Assembly: GCA_902802815.1 (NCBI GenBank)
Contig: CADCNQ010000002.1
Span: 1-64,000 of the forward strand
Reading direction: 5' to 3'
From: an uncultured Bacteroidales bacterium
GTDB taxonomy: Bacteria > Bacteroidota > Bacteroidia > Bacteroidales > Bacteroidaceae
Length of the DNA stretch: 64,000 nt
Shown here: positions 33,289 to 41,093 of the stretch, one piece after another
How the letters are laid out: every line of letters starts with the position of its first letter
Position numbering within the stretch: the first letter of the stretch is position 1
Program-made: the position numbers and the translations under genes
The notes under the pieces: model-generated
Told to the model about the DNA's origin: nothing
What the model saw: only the letters and a program-made list of their open reading frames with translations
Databases searched by the model: none

Positions 33289-33296
33289 TACATTTG
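33289..33296 (+). promoter_or_regulatory. -7 box (tacatttg) of the glycosyltransferase-pyrC pair
   Basis: A perfect TAnnTTTG element. Since transcription should begin near 33301-33303, the TTG at 33294 cannot be the translation start, supporting the ATG at 33312 or 33330. Confidence 0.65.
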
Positions 33297-33311
33297 CAGA
33301 GCAGAAAGCCG

Positions 33312-34076
33312 ATGGAACAGTCATTTGAAATGAAAAATCTGGTAATTATACCCACATATAACGAGAAAGAAAACGTAGAGGCAATCATACGTGCCGTGAC
33401 AGGACTGAATGCAGAACTGAAGGACGGCAGGAAAGCCACCTTCGAGGTGCTCATCATCGACGACGGAAGTCCGGACGGCACCGCCGGCATCGTGAAGCAT
33501 CTGATGCAGGGTGAGTTCGACGGACGCCTTCACATCATAGAGCGCTCGGGCAAACTGGGGCTGGGCACAGCCTACATAACAGGCTTCAAGTGGGCCATCG
33601 AGCACAGGTATGACTACATCTTCGAGATGGATGCCGACTTCTCACACAACCCCAACGACGTGCCCCGTCTGCTGGAAGCCGTCGCCTCGGATGGCAACGA
33701 CGTGGCTGTGGGCAGTCGCTACATCACGGGGGTCAATGTGGTGAACTGGCCCATGGGACGCGTACTGATGTCCTACTACGCCTCGGCCTACGTGCGTACC
33801 GTGCTGGGTATCTCGCTGCGCGACACAACGGCCGGTTTCGTGTGCTACCGCAGGGAAGTGCTCGAGACCATCGACCTTGACAACATACATTTCAAGGGCT
33901 ACGCCTTCCAAATAGAGATGAAATACACGGCACTGCGACTCGGTTTCAAGGTGAAGGAAGTACCCGTCATCTTCGTCAACAGGGAACTCGGCACCAGCAA
34001 AATGTCGGGCGGCATATTCGGAGAGGCATTCTTCGGTGTGATGCGTCTGAGATTCATGAAGTACCGCGCCAGATGA
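33312..34076 (+). CDS. Polyprenol-phosphate mannosyltransferase-like GT2 glycosyltransferase
   Basis: A 254-aa GT-A glycosyltransferase of the dolichol/polyprenol-phosphate mannose synthase group. It shows VIIPTYNEKENVEAIIRAV at the N-terminus, EVLIIDDGSPDGTAG, the metal-binding FEMDADFSHNPND, and the acceptor-loop region GVNVVNWPMGRVLMSYYAS. It transfers a sugar from NDP-sugar to a lipid phosphate at the inner membrane. It lacks the C-terminal membrane domain of the longer GtrB forms. ATGs at 33312 and 33330 are both possible. It overlaps pyrC by 4 bp. Confidence 0.88.
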   Translation: MEQSFEMKNLVIIPTYNEKENVEAIIRAVTGLNAELKDGRKATFEVLIIDDGSPDGTAGIVKHLMQGEFDGRLHIIERSGKLGLGTAYITGFKWAIEHRYDYIFEMDADFSHNPNDVPRLLEAVASDGNDVAVGSRYITGVNVVNWPMGRVLMSYYASAYVRTVLGISLRDTTAGFVCYRREVLETIDLDNIHFKGYAFQIEMKYTALRLGFKVKEVPVIFVNRELGTSKMSGGIFGEAFFGVMRLRFMKYRAR

Positions 34077-35392
34077 AGACTCTCATACACAACGCCACCA
34101 TCGTCAATGAAGAAGAGTCCTTCACGGGTTCGCTCCTGATAGAGGACGACCGTATCAGCCATATATCCCGTGGGGAGAACATATCATCGGCAGGCGCCGA
34201 AGTGATAGACGCGGAGGGCTGCCTGCTGCTGCCCGGAGTAATCGACGACCACGTGCATTTCCGCGAACCGGGACTCACCCGCAAAGCCACAATGCACACG
34301 GAGAGTATGGCTGCGGCGGCCGGCGGTGTGACAAGCGTGCTGGATATGCCGAATGTGGTGCCGCAAACCACTACCATAGACCTTCTCAAAGAGCGTCAGC
34401 GACTGGGACTGGAGTCGATGCACGTGAATCACGCCTTCTTTCTGGGAGCCACCAACAACAATCTTGAACAGGTGAAACGACTGGACACAGCAACGTGCCC
34501 GGGAGTGAAGCTTTTCATGGGCAGCAGCACGGGTAATATGCTCGTGGACAGAGAGGAGACGCTGCGCAAACTGTTCTCCGAATGCCCCTCAATAATCATG
34601 GCTCATTGCGAGGACAGCGCACGTATCACCCGTCGCACGGAAGAATACCGGGCACTCTGCGGAGAAGACCCCGACGTGAAGTACCACAGCGAGATACGCG
34701 ACGAGGAAGCATGCTGGGAGAGCAGCCGTCTGGCAGCCGCACTTGCAACGGAAAGCGGTGCCCGCCTGCATATCGCACACGTCTCCACAATGGAGGAACT
34801 CACGCTTGCGTCGCCCGAATCGGGTATCACTCTGGAAGTGTGCGTGCCGCATCTGCTCTACTCCACAGACGACTATGCCCGTCTCGGCACACGTATCAAA
34901 TGCAACCCCTCCGTGAAAGCTCCCCGCCATCGCGAGGCGCTGCGCGAAGCACTCTCCTCCGGAGCCGTCACCACAATAGGAACCGACCACGCACCCCATC
35001 TCCTTGTCGAAAAAGAAGGAGGAGCACTGAAAGCCGTGAGCGGGATGCCGATGGTGCAGTTCTCCCTCGTGTCGATGCTCACGCTGGCCGATGAAGGCGT
35101 GCTCACGAAAGAATGTCTCGTGCGTCTGATGTGCCACAATCCGGCTACGCTGTTCGGCATCGCCGAACGAGGTTTCCTGCGCGAAGGCTACAAGGCGGAT
35201 CTCACACTCGTGCGTCACCGCCGGCACACCATAACGAAAGAGGAAATACTCTCGCTCTGCGGCTGGAGCCCGAGGGAGGGCGACATGGTGGAATACGAGG
35301 TGGCAGCCACGTGGGTCAACGGACGGAAAGTGTGGGACGGAAAGAGTGTCAATACCGACGTGAAAGGTGAAGCGCTACACTTCGTCCACTAA
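34073..35392 (+). CDS. pyrC: Dihydroorotase
   Basis: A 439-aa class I-type amidohydrolase forming dihydroorotate from carbamoyl aspartate in pyrimidine synthesis. It has the metal-binding DDHVHFREPG (about 57-66), TRKATMHTESMAAAAGG, the metal-ligand HVST stretch (LHIAHVSTMEEL), and IGTDHAPH with the catalytic Asp. It is coupled by a 4-bp overlap to the glycosyltransferase gene, an arrangement seen in other Bacteroidales. pyrD-pyrK lie about 3 kb away on the other strand. Confidence 0.93.
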   Translation: MKTLIHNATIVNEEESFTGSLLIEDDRISHISRGENISSAGAEVIDAEGCLLLPGVIDDHVHFREPGLTRKATMHTESMAAAAGGVTSVLDMPNVVPQTTTIDLLKERQRLGLESMHVNHAFFLGATNNNLEQVKRLDTATCPGVKLFMGSSTGNMLVDREETLRKLFSECPSIIMAHCEDSARITRRTEEYRALCGEDPDVKYHSEIRDEEACWESSRLAAALATESGARLHIAHVSTMEELTLASPESGITLEVCVPHLLYSTDDYARLGTRIKCNPSVKAPRHREALREALSSGAVTTIGTDHAPHLLVEKEGGALKAVSGMPMVQFSLVSMLTLADEGVLTKECLVRLMCHNPATLFGIAERGFLREGYKADLTLVRHRRHTITKEEILSLCGWSPREGDMVEYEVAATWVNGRKVWDGKSVNTDVKGEALHFVH

Positions 35393-35405
35393 TAAAAACT
35401 GCCCC

Positions 35406-36419
35406 TTACTGTATTTGAGTGTTACCTGAGAACTTTCTTTCTAAAAGTTTGGATGCTTGCGTATTATACCACGAGTATCCGTTTCGTCTCTCCTCCTCTA
35501 TTTCATCCAGACTGAAACGCATCACACCGTCTCTTCCACAGAAGAACGGACGGTTGTCATCAAGGGTGTAGAAGCGTGCCCAGCGTCCGTCCTCAAGTCT
35601 GTTTTCCCCAAACCACCTCACAGCTGCCGCAATAGCCTCCTTCACCTCGGGATACCCGTTCTCGACGAGTTGCAGGAATTCCACAACGGCAACGCTCTCA
35701 GAGGTGGCGAGGCCCGCCAGTTCAAAAGCGCGTGCTCCGACAGGCTGCAGCGTCTTCTCGTCGTACTGCTGCGCCCAGATGGTGCGCTTTCCGTGCTGCA
35801 CATACTGGCACGCGAGTATGCACTCGACGCCCTTGTCCACAGCCGCCGAGGCCTCCACGGAGAGAGTCAGCGGAAGATGTGTGTAGGGCACCTCTCTCCT
35901 GCTCACCTGCAACAGAAGACGCAGAGCGTTGGTCATCGCGTTGTCATTGAAGGTGATACGTCCGTGATAGTGGTCGTGGCGGGGGAAATACTGCGGGAAA
36001 CCTCCGTTAGCATACTGCATGGAAAGCAGATAATTCACTCCGCGCACAGCACTCTCAAGGTAGGCGCTGTCCTTCACGGCTTCGTACATACGCATCAGAA
36101 AGCGTATCTCGGTCATCGTGGCACCATTGTCGATGGTGGCCTCCTGCAGATCATGCTGACGGGGCAAACGGGAGAGACTGTCCATTGCCGTGGGGATGTC
36201 GTTTTGAATATCTACATGAAAGAAATTAATATTCTTCGGCCAGGCTCCGTTCTCAATCTGATGGGCCATTACATTGGCAGCCACCAGACGTGCGCTGTCG
36301 CTTGTGAAATATGTATCGCTAAGACGCGGTGCGAAACGCACCCAGTTCTTATAATCCTGCGAAAAGACAAAATTCGAGAGGCAAAAAGCCAAAAATACGG
36401 TGCAAAAAAGGTTTCTCAT
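35406..36419 (-). CDS. Pectate lyase, PL10-like
   Basis: A 337-aa secreted protein with signal peptide (about 1-20, ending FVFSQ). The helical barrel shows the PL10 pattern: NGAWPKNINF, IDNGATMTEIRFLMRMYEA, YLLSMQYANGGFPQYFPRHDHYHGRITFNDNAM, and near the end GRWARFYTLDDNRPFFCGRDG. The conserved Asp/Arg-containing segments place it with polygalacturonate lyases that cleave pectin by beta-elimination. There is no pectin locus next to it. The -7 box lies only 4 bp upstream of the ATG, so the mRNA should be leaderless. Confidence 0.85.
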   Translation of the reverse strand: MRNLFCTVFLAFCLSNFVFSQDYKNWVRFAPRLSDTYFTSDSARLVAANVMAHQIENGAWPKNINFFHVDIQNDIPTAMDSLSRLPRQHDLQEATIDNGATMTEIRFLMRMYEAVKDSAYLESAVRGVNYLLSMQYANGGFPQYFPRHDHYHGRITFNDNAMTNALRLLLQVSRREVPYTHLPLTLSVEASAAVDKGVECILACQYVQHGKRTIWAQQYDEKTLQPVGARAFELAGLATSESVAVVEFLQLVENGYPEVKEAIAAAVRWFGENRLEDGRWARFYTLDDNRPFFCGRDGVMRFSLDEIEEERRNGYSWYNTQASKLLERKFSGNTQIQ

Positions 36420-36423
36420 GCTG

Positions 36424-36431
36424 CAAATGTA
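36424..36431 (-). promoter_or_regulatory. -7 box (tacatttg) of the pectate lyase gene
   Basis: A perfect TAnnTTTG element ending 4 bp before the ATG. It is divergent from the trmD promoter 13 bp away. Confidence 0.6.
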
Positions 36432-36443
36432 CGTTTTTTTTTA

Positions 36444-36451
36444 TACTTTTG
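36444..36451 (+). promoter_or_regulatory. -7 box (tacttttg) of trmD
   Basis: A TAnnTTTG match 20 bp before the trmD ATG, in a 52-bp divergent promoter region shared with the pectate lyase gene. Confidence 0.65.
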
Positions 36452-36471
36452 CATAATAAAGCAAAAAAAAG

Positions 36472-37152
36472 ATGCGCATAGACATCATATCTGTACTGCC
36501 GCAGATGCTCGAGGGCTTTCTTCAGGAGAGCATTGTGGGACGTGCCCAGAAAGCCGGTCTTGCAGACATACATCTGCACAACCTGCGCGACTACTCCACC
36601 AACAGATGGCGTCGTGTGGACGACTATCCCTTCGGAGGCTTTGCAGGTATGGTGATGCAATGCGAACCTATAGACCGCTGCATTTCAGCACTTAAGGAGC
36701 AGCGCCACTACGACGAGGTGATATTCACCACCCCCGACGGTGAGCAGTTTGACCAACCGATGGCCAACCAACTCTCACTGCTGGAAAACATCATTATCCT
36801 CTGCGGCCACTACAAGGGTATCGACCAGCGCATCCGCGAACACCTCATCACCAAGGAGATATCCGTAGGCGACTACGTGCTCACCGGCGGTGAACTGGCA
36901 GCAGCCATCATCACCGATGCCGTGGTACGTATCATCCCGGGAGCTATCGGCGACGAGCAGAGTGCTCTCTCCGACTCCTTCCAGGACGGACTTCTCTCCG
37001 CACCTGTCTACACACGTCCCGCTGTCTACAAAGACTGGGGCGGCGTGCCCGACGTGCTGCTCTCCGGTCACGAAGCAAACATCAAGGCGTGGGAACTCGA
37101 GCAGGCCCTCGAACGCACCAAACGCCTTCGTCCCGACTTACTAAAAAAATAG
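36472..37152 (+). CDS. trmD: tRNA (guanine-37-N1)-methyltransferase
   Basis: A 226-aa SPOUT methyltransferase that adds m1G37 next to the anticodon, preventing frameshifts. It has the family start [31 protein letters not shown], the knot region [35 protein letters not shown] with the catalytic Asp-containing loop, and the C-terminal helical domain. Usually it is in an rpsP-rimM-trmD-rplS operon; here it leads a small unit with a zeta-toxin-like gene instead. Confidence 0.95.
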   Translation: MRIDIISVLPQMLEGFLQESIVGRAQKAGLADIHLHNLRDYSTNRWRRVDDYPFGGFAGMVMQCEPIDRCISALKEQRHYDEVIFTTPDGEQFDQPMANQLSLLENIIILCGHYKGIDQRIREHLITKEISVGDYVLTGGELAAAIITDAVVRIIPGAIGDEQSALSDSFQDGLLSAPVYTRPAVYKDWGGVPDVLLSGHEANIKAWELEQALERTKRLRPDLLKK

Positions 37153-37158
37153 CATACC

Positions 37159-37809
37159 ATGTCGAAACAGAAGCCAAAACTCTACATCATCGCGGGATGC
37201 AACGGTGCAGGCAAGACAACAGCCTCCTATACCGTCCTGCCCGAGATGCTGGGGTGCAAGGAGTTTGTCAATGCCGACGAGATAGCCAGAGGTCTCTCAC
37301 CCTTCAACCCGGAGGGTGTTGCCATTCAGGCAGGACGCCTGATGATAGACCGCGTGCTGCACCTCCTGAAGGAGGGCATCGACTTTGCCTTTGAGACAAC
37401 GCTCTCCACACGTTCCTACGTGCGTCTCATAGAACGCGCACAGCGTCGCGGATATTTCGTCACACTGCTGTTTTTCTCGCTGCCCACACCCGAACAGGCT
37501 ATTATGCGCGTGGCAAGCCGCGTGGCACAGGGCGGTCACAACATACCCACCGACGTCATCATACGACGCTTCGGTGCCGGCCTCTACAACCTGTTCAACC
37601 TCTACACCCCCATCGTTGACTATTGGGCTCTCTACGACAATTCCACCTGCCCCACACGCCGCATTGCCTGCGGGATAAAAGGCAAGGAACGTCTGCAGGT
37701 GGACGATGCGCAATACTACATGGAGATGCAAAAGAAATACAATGTGCCTCCCACGACCGCTACGACCAATAGCGATGAGGCTGTAACCGATAAAGACTCT
37801 GCACTATGA
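37159..37809 (+). CDS. Zeta-toxin-family P-loop kinase
   Basis: A 216-aa protein starting MSKQKPKLYIIAGCNGAGKTT, with Walker A at residues 13-20. Further zeta/AAA_33 features are FVNADEIARGLSPFNPE, the GRLMIDRVLHL helix and FAFETTLSTRSYVRLIERAQRRGYFV. Zeta toxins phosphorylate UDP-N-acetylglucosamine and block wall synthesis; many chromosomal homologues have other or unknown substrates. The start is 6 bp after trmD. It overlaps the next small gene by 4 bp, giving a two-gene cassette. Confidence 0.85.
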   Translation: MSKQKPKLYIIAGCNGAGKTTASYTVLPEMLGCKEFVNADEIARGLSPFNPEGVAIQAGRLMIDRVLHLLKEGIDFAFETTLSTRSYVRLIERAQRRGYFVTLLFFSLPTPEQAIMRVASRVAQGGHNIPTDVIIRRFGAGLYNLFNLYTPIVDYWALYDNSTCPTRRIACGIKGKERLQVDDAQYYMEMQKKYNVPPTTATTNSDEAVTDKDSAL

Positions 37810-37961
37810 GCGAACAGGATATCAGAGAAATGCAACAGCGCATCGACGATGGCATCCTCCTGGCGCAGAGACGGCTTGTGGAGCGCGCCCGCCACGAAGG
37901 GATTTCCCTTGTGGTGTGCAAAAACGGAAGAGTGCAGAAACTCCCGGCGAGGGACATCTGA
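37806..37961 (+). CDS. Small partner protein of the zeta-like kinase, 51 aa
   Basis: The frame starts at the ATGA overlap with the kinase gene: MSEQDIREMQQRIDDGILLA, then QRRLVERARHEGISLVV and a C-terminal strand VCKNGRVQKLPARDI, ending at TGA 37959-37961. The helix-then-strand layout and the phrase LLAQRRLVERA...LVV-KNG-V match small proteins encoded beside zeta-like kinases in Bacteroidetes genomes. It may be an antitoxin or a subunit; no test exists in this sequence. The coupling and conserved look make it a probable real gene. Confidence 0.7.
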   Translation: MSEQDIREMQQRIDDGILLAQRRLVERARHEGISLVVCKNGRVQKLPARDI

Positions 37962-37993
37962 GAGAGAGAGTTGACAGTTTACCTTGAGAGATA

Positions 37994-38902
37994 TTACTCT
38001 GCAACTCCTATAATCTCACCTACACTCTTGCAGGAGTGAGCGTCAAGCCAGGCATCAAGACCTTTTGCCACCTTCACCGTCACAGCCGGATCAATGAAGT
38101 TGGCCGTACCGATTTCCACAGCACAGGCTCCGGCCATCAGGAATTCGACAGCATCCTCTGTCGTGGAAATACCTCCGAGTCCCACCACCGGTATATCCAC
38201 AGCGTGAGCCACCTGCCACACCATACGTAAAGCAACGGGTTTCACGCAAGGTCCCGAGAGACCTCCCGTACCTATTGACAACATCCTGCGGCGTTTCTCT
38301 ATATCGATGGCTGTGCCCATCAGTGTGTTTATCAGCGACACAGCATCGGCACCTTCTGCCTCCACGGCTTTTGCTATGGAAACGATGTCGGTGACATTGG
38401 GCGACAGTTTTACGATGAGCGTCTTGTTGTAGGCCTTCCTCACAGCCTTCACCACAGATGCCGCACCCTCGCATGTTACACCGAACGCCATACCTCCGTC
38501 TTTCACATTGGGGCACGAGATATTGAGTTCGATGGCAGGAATGCGTTCCAGCGCTCCGATGCGTGCCGCACATTCGGCATAGTCCTCTGGCGACGACCCA
38601 GACACATTCACAATCACGTTGGTGCCTATACCGCACACCTCCGGATATATCTTCTCACAGAAGTAGTCGACACCCTTGTTCTGCAAGCCGACACAATTGA
38701 GCATACCGCCGGCCGTCTCTGCCATACGCGGATAGTCGTTACCCTGCCTGGGATGCAACGTGGTGCCTTTCACTATGATACCGCCGATGTCCTCCAAACG
38801 TACGAAATCGCTGAATTCGATACCGTACCCGAACGTACCGCTGGCCGTCATCACGGGATTCTTGAGTCTCAGGGCTCCTATGTTTGTTGTCAGATCTGCC
38901 AT
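37994..38902 (-). CDS. pyrD: Dihydroorotate dehydrogenase B, catalytic subunit
   Basis: A 302-aa FMN enzyme of class 1B that oxidises dihydroorotate to orotate. It shows [22 protein letters not shown], the catalytic Cys in [22 protein letters not shown], and the FMN phosphate motif GTGGLSGP and [15 protein letters not shown]. It needs the PyrK partner, which precedes it with a 13-bp overlap. Electrons pass via PyrK to NAD+. It ends the minus-strand unit purU-pyrK-pyrD. Confidence 0.95.
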   Translation of the reverse strand: MADLTTNIGALRLKNPVMTASGTFGYGIEFSDFVRLEDIGGIIVKGTTLHPRQGNDYPRMAETAGGMLNCVGLQNKGVDYFCEKIYPEVCGIGTNVIVNVSGSSPEDYAECAARIGALERIPAIELNISCPNVKDGGMAFGVTCEGAASVVKAVRKAYNKTLIVKLSPNVTDIVSIAKAVEAEGADAVSLINTLMGTAIDIEKRRRMLSIGTGGLSGPCVKPVALRMVWQVAHAVDIPVVGLGGISTTEDAVEFLMAGACAVEIGTANFIDPAVTVKVAKGLDAWLDAHSCKSVGEIIGVAE

Positions 38903-39687
38903 GTCAGTTCATTGATGTCGAACACCGGCCCTTCCGTGCATACGCACACATTGCCTTTCACAGTCTTCTCCACACAGCAGAGACAGGCTCCCAGTCCGCA
39001 GGCCATCATATTCTCCAGGCTCACCTCGCAGGCAATGCCTTCCGTCTTTGCATAACGAGCGACTGCCTTCATCATGGGGCCCGGACCGCACACGTGTATG
39101 CTGGTGAAACGCTCTCCGGCCAGCACGCTGTGCTGTGTCACAAAACCGCGCTCTCCATAGCTGCCGTCCTCTGTGGTGACACAGACTCGCCCAAGCGCCT
39201 CAAACTCCTCCAATTGCAACAACAGAGTTTTCGAACGGGCTCCCAACAGGAATGTGGGTTCTATGCCACGTCTCTTGAGCCATGCGCCGTAGTAATAGAG
39301 CGGAGCCACTCCCACACCGCCGCCCACAAGCAGAGGTCTTGGCTCCTTGCCTCCGGCCTTTTGCCGCAACGTCTCAACATCGCTGAAACCGTTGCCGAGA
39401 GGCATCACCAGATTGAGCGTATCACCCTCCTTAAGACATCCGAGTTGTCTGGTGCCTTCGCCCACCATCTGCACCAAAAGCCATATTTCTCCCCTCTCCT
39501 CGTCCACGTGGTGGATGGATATGGGACGACGCAGGAAGGTGTCCTTCGCTCCGTCCACACGCACCTGCACAAACTGTCCCGGGCGGCATTCGCTCCGCAG
39601 TTCCGCAGACGCAGCCAGACGCAGCAGCACGGCCTTGTCTCCCTTGCGCTCCACGGCATTCACCCTCAAATCGGCAACACTCTTCAT
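38890..39687 (-). CDS. pyrK: Dihydroorotate dehydrogenase electron transfer subunit
   Basis: A 265-aa iron-sulfur flavoprotein that passes electrons from PyrD to NAD+. It has a ferredoxin-reductase-like FAD domain ([12 protein letters not shown]), an NAD domain ([17 protein letters not shown]) and a C-terminal [2Fe-2S] motif with clustered Cys in [18 protein letters not shown] plus a later Cys. The start is coupled to purU by a 15-bp gap. Confidence 0.93.
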   Translation of the reverse strand: MKSVADLRVNAVERKGDKAVLLRLAASAELRSECRPGQFVQVRVDGAKDTFLRRPISIHHVDEERGEIWLLVQMVGEGTRQLGCLKEGDTLNLVMPLGNGFSDVETLRQKAGGKEPRPLLVGGGVGVAPLYYYGAWLKRRGIEPTFLLGARSKTLLLQLEEFEALGRVCVTTEDGSYGERGFVTQHSVLAGERFTSIHVCGPGPMMKAVARYAKTEGIACEVSLENMMACGLGACLCCVEKTVKGNVCVCTEGPVFDINELTWQI

Positions 39688-39702
39688 CGCACGTCCCTTA
39701 TT

Positions 39703-40569
39703 TTATGAGAAGATAATGGTACGATTCTTGTATGCCAGCACCTTACGGTCGATATGTGCCTTCACAGCGCGCGAGAGCACTATCTTCTCCAGGTCCTTAC
39801 CCTTGAGCACGAGTGTCTCGGGAGTATCCTTGTGTGTAATGCGTATCACGTCCTGTTCAATGATAGGTCCAGCATCGAGTTCGGCTGTCACATAGTGGCT
39901 CGTGGCACCGATGATCTTCACACCTCTCTCGTAGGCCTGATGATAGGGTTTCGCACCAACGAAAGCCGGCAGGAACGAGTGGTGTATATTGATGATATGG
40001 TTGGGATATGCTGCAATCATTTCGTCGCTGATGATTTGCATATATCGGGCCAATACGATGAATGTCACTCCGTGCTCCTTGAGCAGTTTCATCTCGGCCT
40101 CCTCCACTTCGCGCTTGTTGGACCAGTCCTTGTTGATAGAGAACACGTAGTAAGGCAATCCAAACTGCTCCGCTACATATCTGAGGTCCTCGTGGTTGGA
40201 GACGATGCACGGAATTTCCACATCGAGCTCTCCGGCCTTCCATCGTGCCAGCAGGTCATAGAGGCAATGCGACATCTTGCTCACGAAGATAGCCATACGT
40301 GGACGCTCTGCAGAGAATTTCAGCATGAATTTCATTTCGTAGCGCCGTGCGTAGAGTGTCTCAATATATTCTGCTATTTTCTCTTTCGGTATGAGGAAGT
40401 TCTCCAAGTCCCATTCCACTCTCATAAAGAAGCGGTGGTCTATCTGATCCACACTTTGGTCGAGATAGAGGATATTGCCCTGATTGTCAGTGATGAACTT
40501 GGTCATCTCCATGATGATACCCACTCTGTCGGGGCAGTGCAACAGCAGTATGGCAGTCGATTTTTTCAT
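39703..40569 (-). CDS. purU: Formyltetrahydrofolate deformylase
   Basis: A 288-aa enzyme that releases formate from 10-formyl-THF. An N-terminal ACT domain (TAILLLHCPDRVGIIMEM) precedes the formyltransferase-fold domain with IPCIVSNHEDLRYVAEQF, ILARYMQIIS and the catalytic HHSFLPAFVGAKPYHQAYERGVKIIGATSHYV. The formate product could feed PurT, encoded elsewhere in this window. The start at MKKSTAILLL (40569) fits the family; an in-frame ATG at 40593 would leave almost no mRNA leader after the -7 box at 40602. Confidence 0.93.
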   Translation of the reverse strand: MKKSTAILLLHCPDRVGIIMEMTKFITDNQGNILYLDQSVDQIDHRFFMRVEWDLENFLIPKEKIAEYIETLYARRYEMKFMLKFSAERPRMAIFVSKMSHCLYDLLARWKAGELDVEIPCIVSNHEDLRYVAEQFGLPYYVFSINKDWSNKREVEEAEMKLLKEHGVTFIVLARYMQIISDEMIAAYPNHIINIHHSFLPAFVGAKPYHQAYERGVKIIGATSHYVTAELDAGPIIEQDVIRITHKDTPETLVLKGKDLEKIVLSRAVKAHIDRKVLAYKNRTIIFS

Positions 40570-40601
40570 CGTTTTCTCGTCAGATTTACTCATTTCGGCT
40601 G

Positions 40602-40609
40602 CAAAGGTA
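40602..40609 (-). promoter_or_regulatory. -7 box (tacctttg) of purU-pyrK-pyrD
   Basis: A perfect TAnnTTTG on the minus strand, 32 bp before the ATG at 40569 and only 8 bp before the ATG at 40593. Confidence 0.65.
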
Positions 40610-40618
40610 CAAAAAAAA

Positions 40619-40660
40619 GTTTAGAGTTTGGTGTTTAAAGTTTAGAGTTTGGAGTTTTCC
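40619..40660 (+). repeat. Heptamer repeat, 6 units, between divergent promoters
   Basis: Units gtttaga, gtttggt, gtttaaa, gtttaga, gtttgga, gttttcc lie between the purU and yccF -7 boxes, in the space where -33 elements and regulators would bind. Confidence 0.85.
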
Positions 40661-40672
40661 GAAAAAAAATCG

Positions 40673-40680
40673 TATCTTTG
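40673..40680 (+). promoter_or_regulatory. -7 box (tatctttg) of yccF
   Basis: A perfect TAnnTTTG element 25 bp before the ATG at 40706. The CotH gene 10 bp after yccF probably shares it. Confidence 0.65.
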
Positions 40681-40705
40681 TCGCGAAAAACCAAAACATC
40701 ACACA

Positions 40706-41083
40706 ATGAAAATCCTCGGCAATATCATTTGGCTCATTTTCGGCGGCTTGGAAATGGCAATAGGTTATCTGTTTTTCGGACTCCTGCTGTGCATCACAAT
40801 CATCGGCATACCCTTCGGCTGGCAGATTATCAGCCTTGCGGGACTGGCGCTATGGCCTTTCGGCAAAAATGTAAGGGATAAGGAGAGTGCCAGTGGTTGC
40901 CTTCCCTTACTGATGAATGTACTATGGATCGTGATGGGTGGATTCTGGCTGGCAGTCGGTCATGCCCTTCTGGGTCTCCTGCTGTGCATCACCATCATAG
41001 GCATACCATTTGGTATGCAGCATTTCAAACTGGCATTCCTCATTATCACTCCATTCGGCAAGGAAGTGGTAGAGGGAAACTGA
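40706..41083 (+). CDS. YccF-domain membrane protein
   Basis: A 125-aa inner-membrane protein with two copies of the YccF domain: LGNIIWLIFGGLEMAIGYLF...LLCITIIGIPFGWQ (about 3-40) and VLWIVMGGFWLAVGHALLGLLLCITIIGIPFGMQ (about 70-104). The duplicated LLCITIIGIPFG motif is diagnostic. Function unknown. The start at MKILGNI is chosen because a longer frame would cover the promoter at 40673. Confidence 0.9.
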   Translation: MKILGNIIWLIFGGLEMAIGYLFFGLLLCITIIGIPFGWQIISLAGLALWPFGKNVRDKESASGCLPLLMNVLWIVMGGFWLAVGHALLGLLLCITIIGIPFGMQHFKLAFLIITPFGKEVVEGN

Positions 41084-41093
41084 TACCCGGAGC

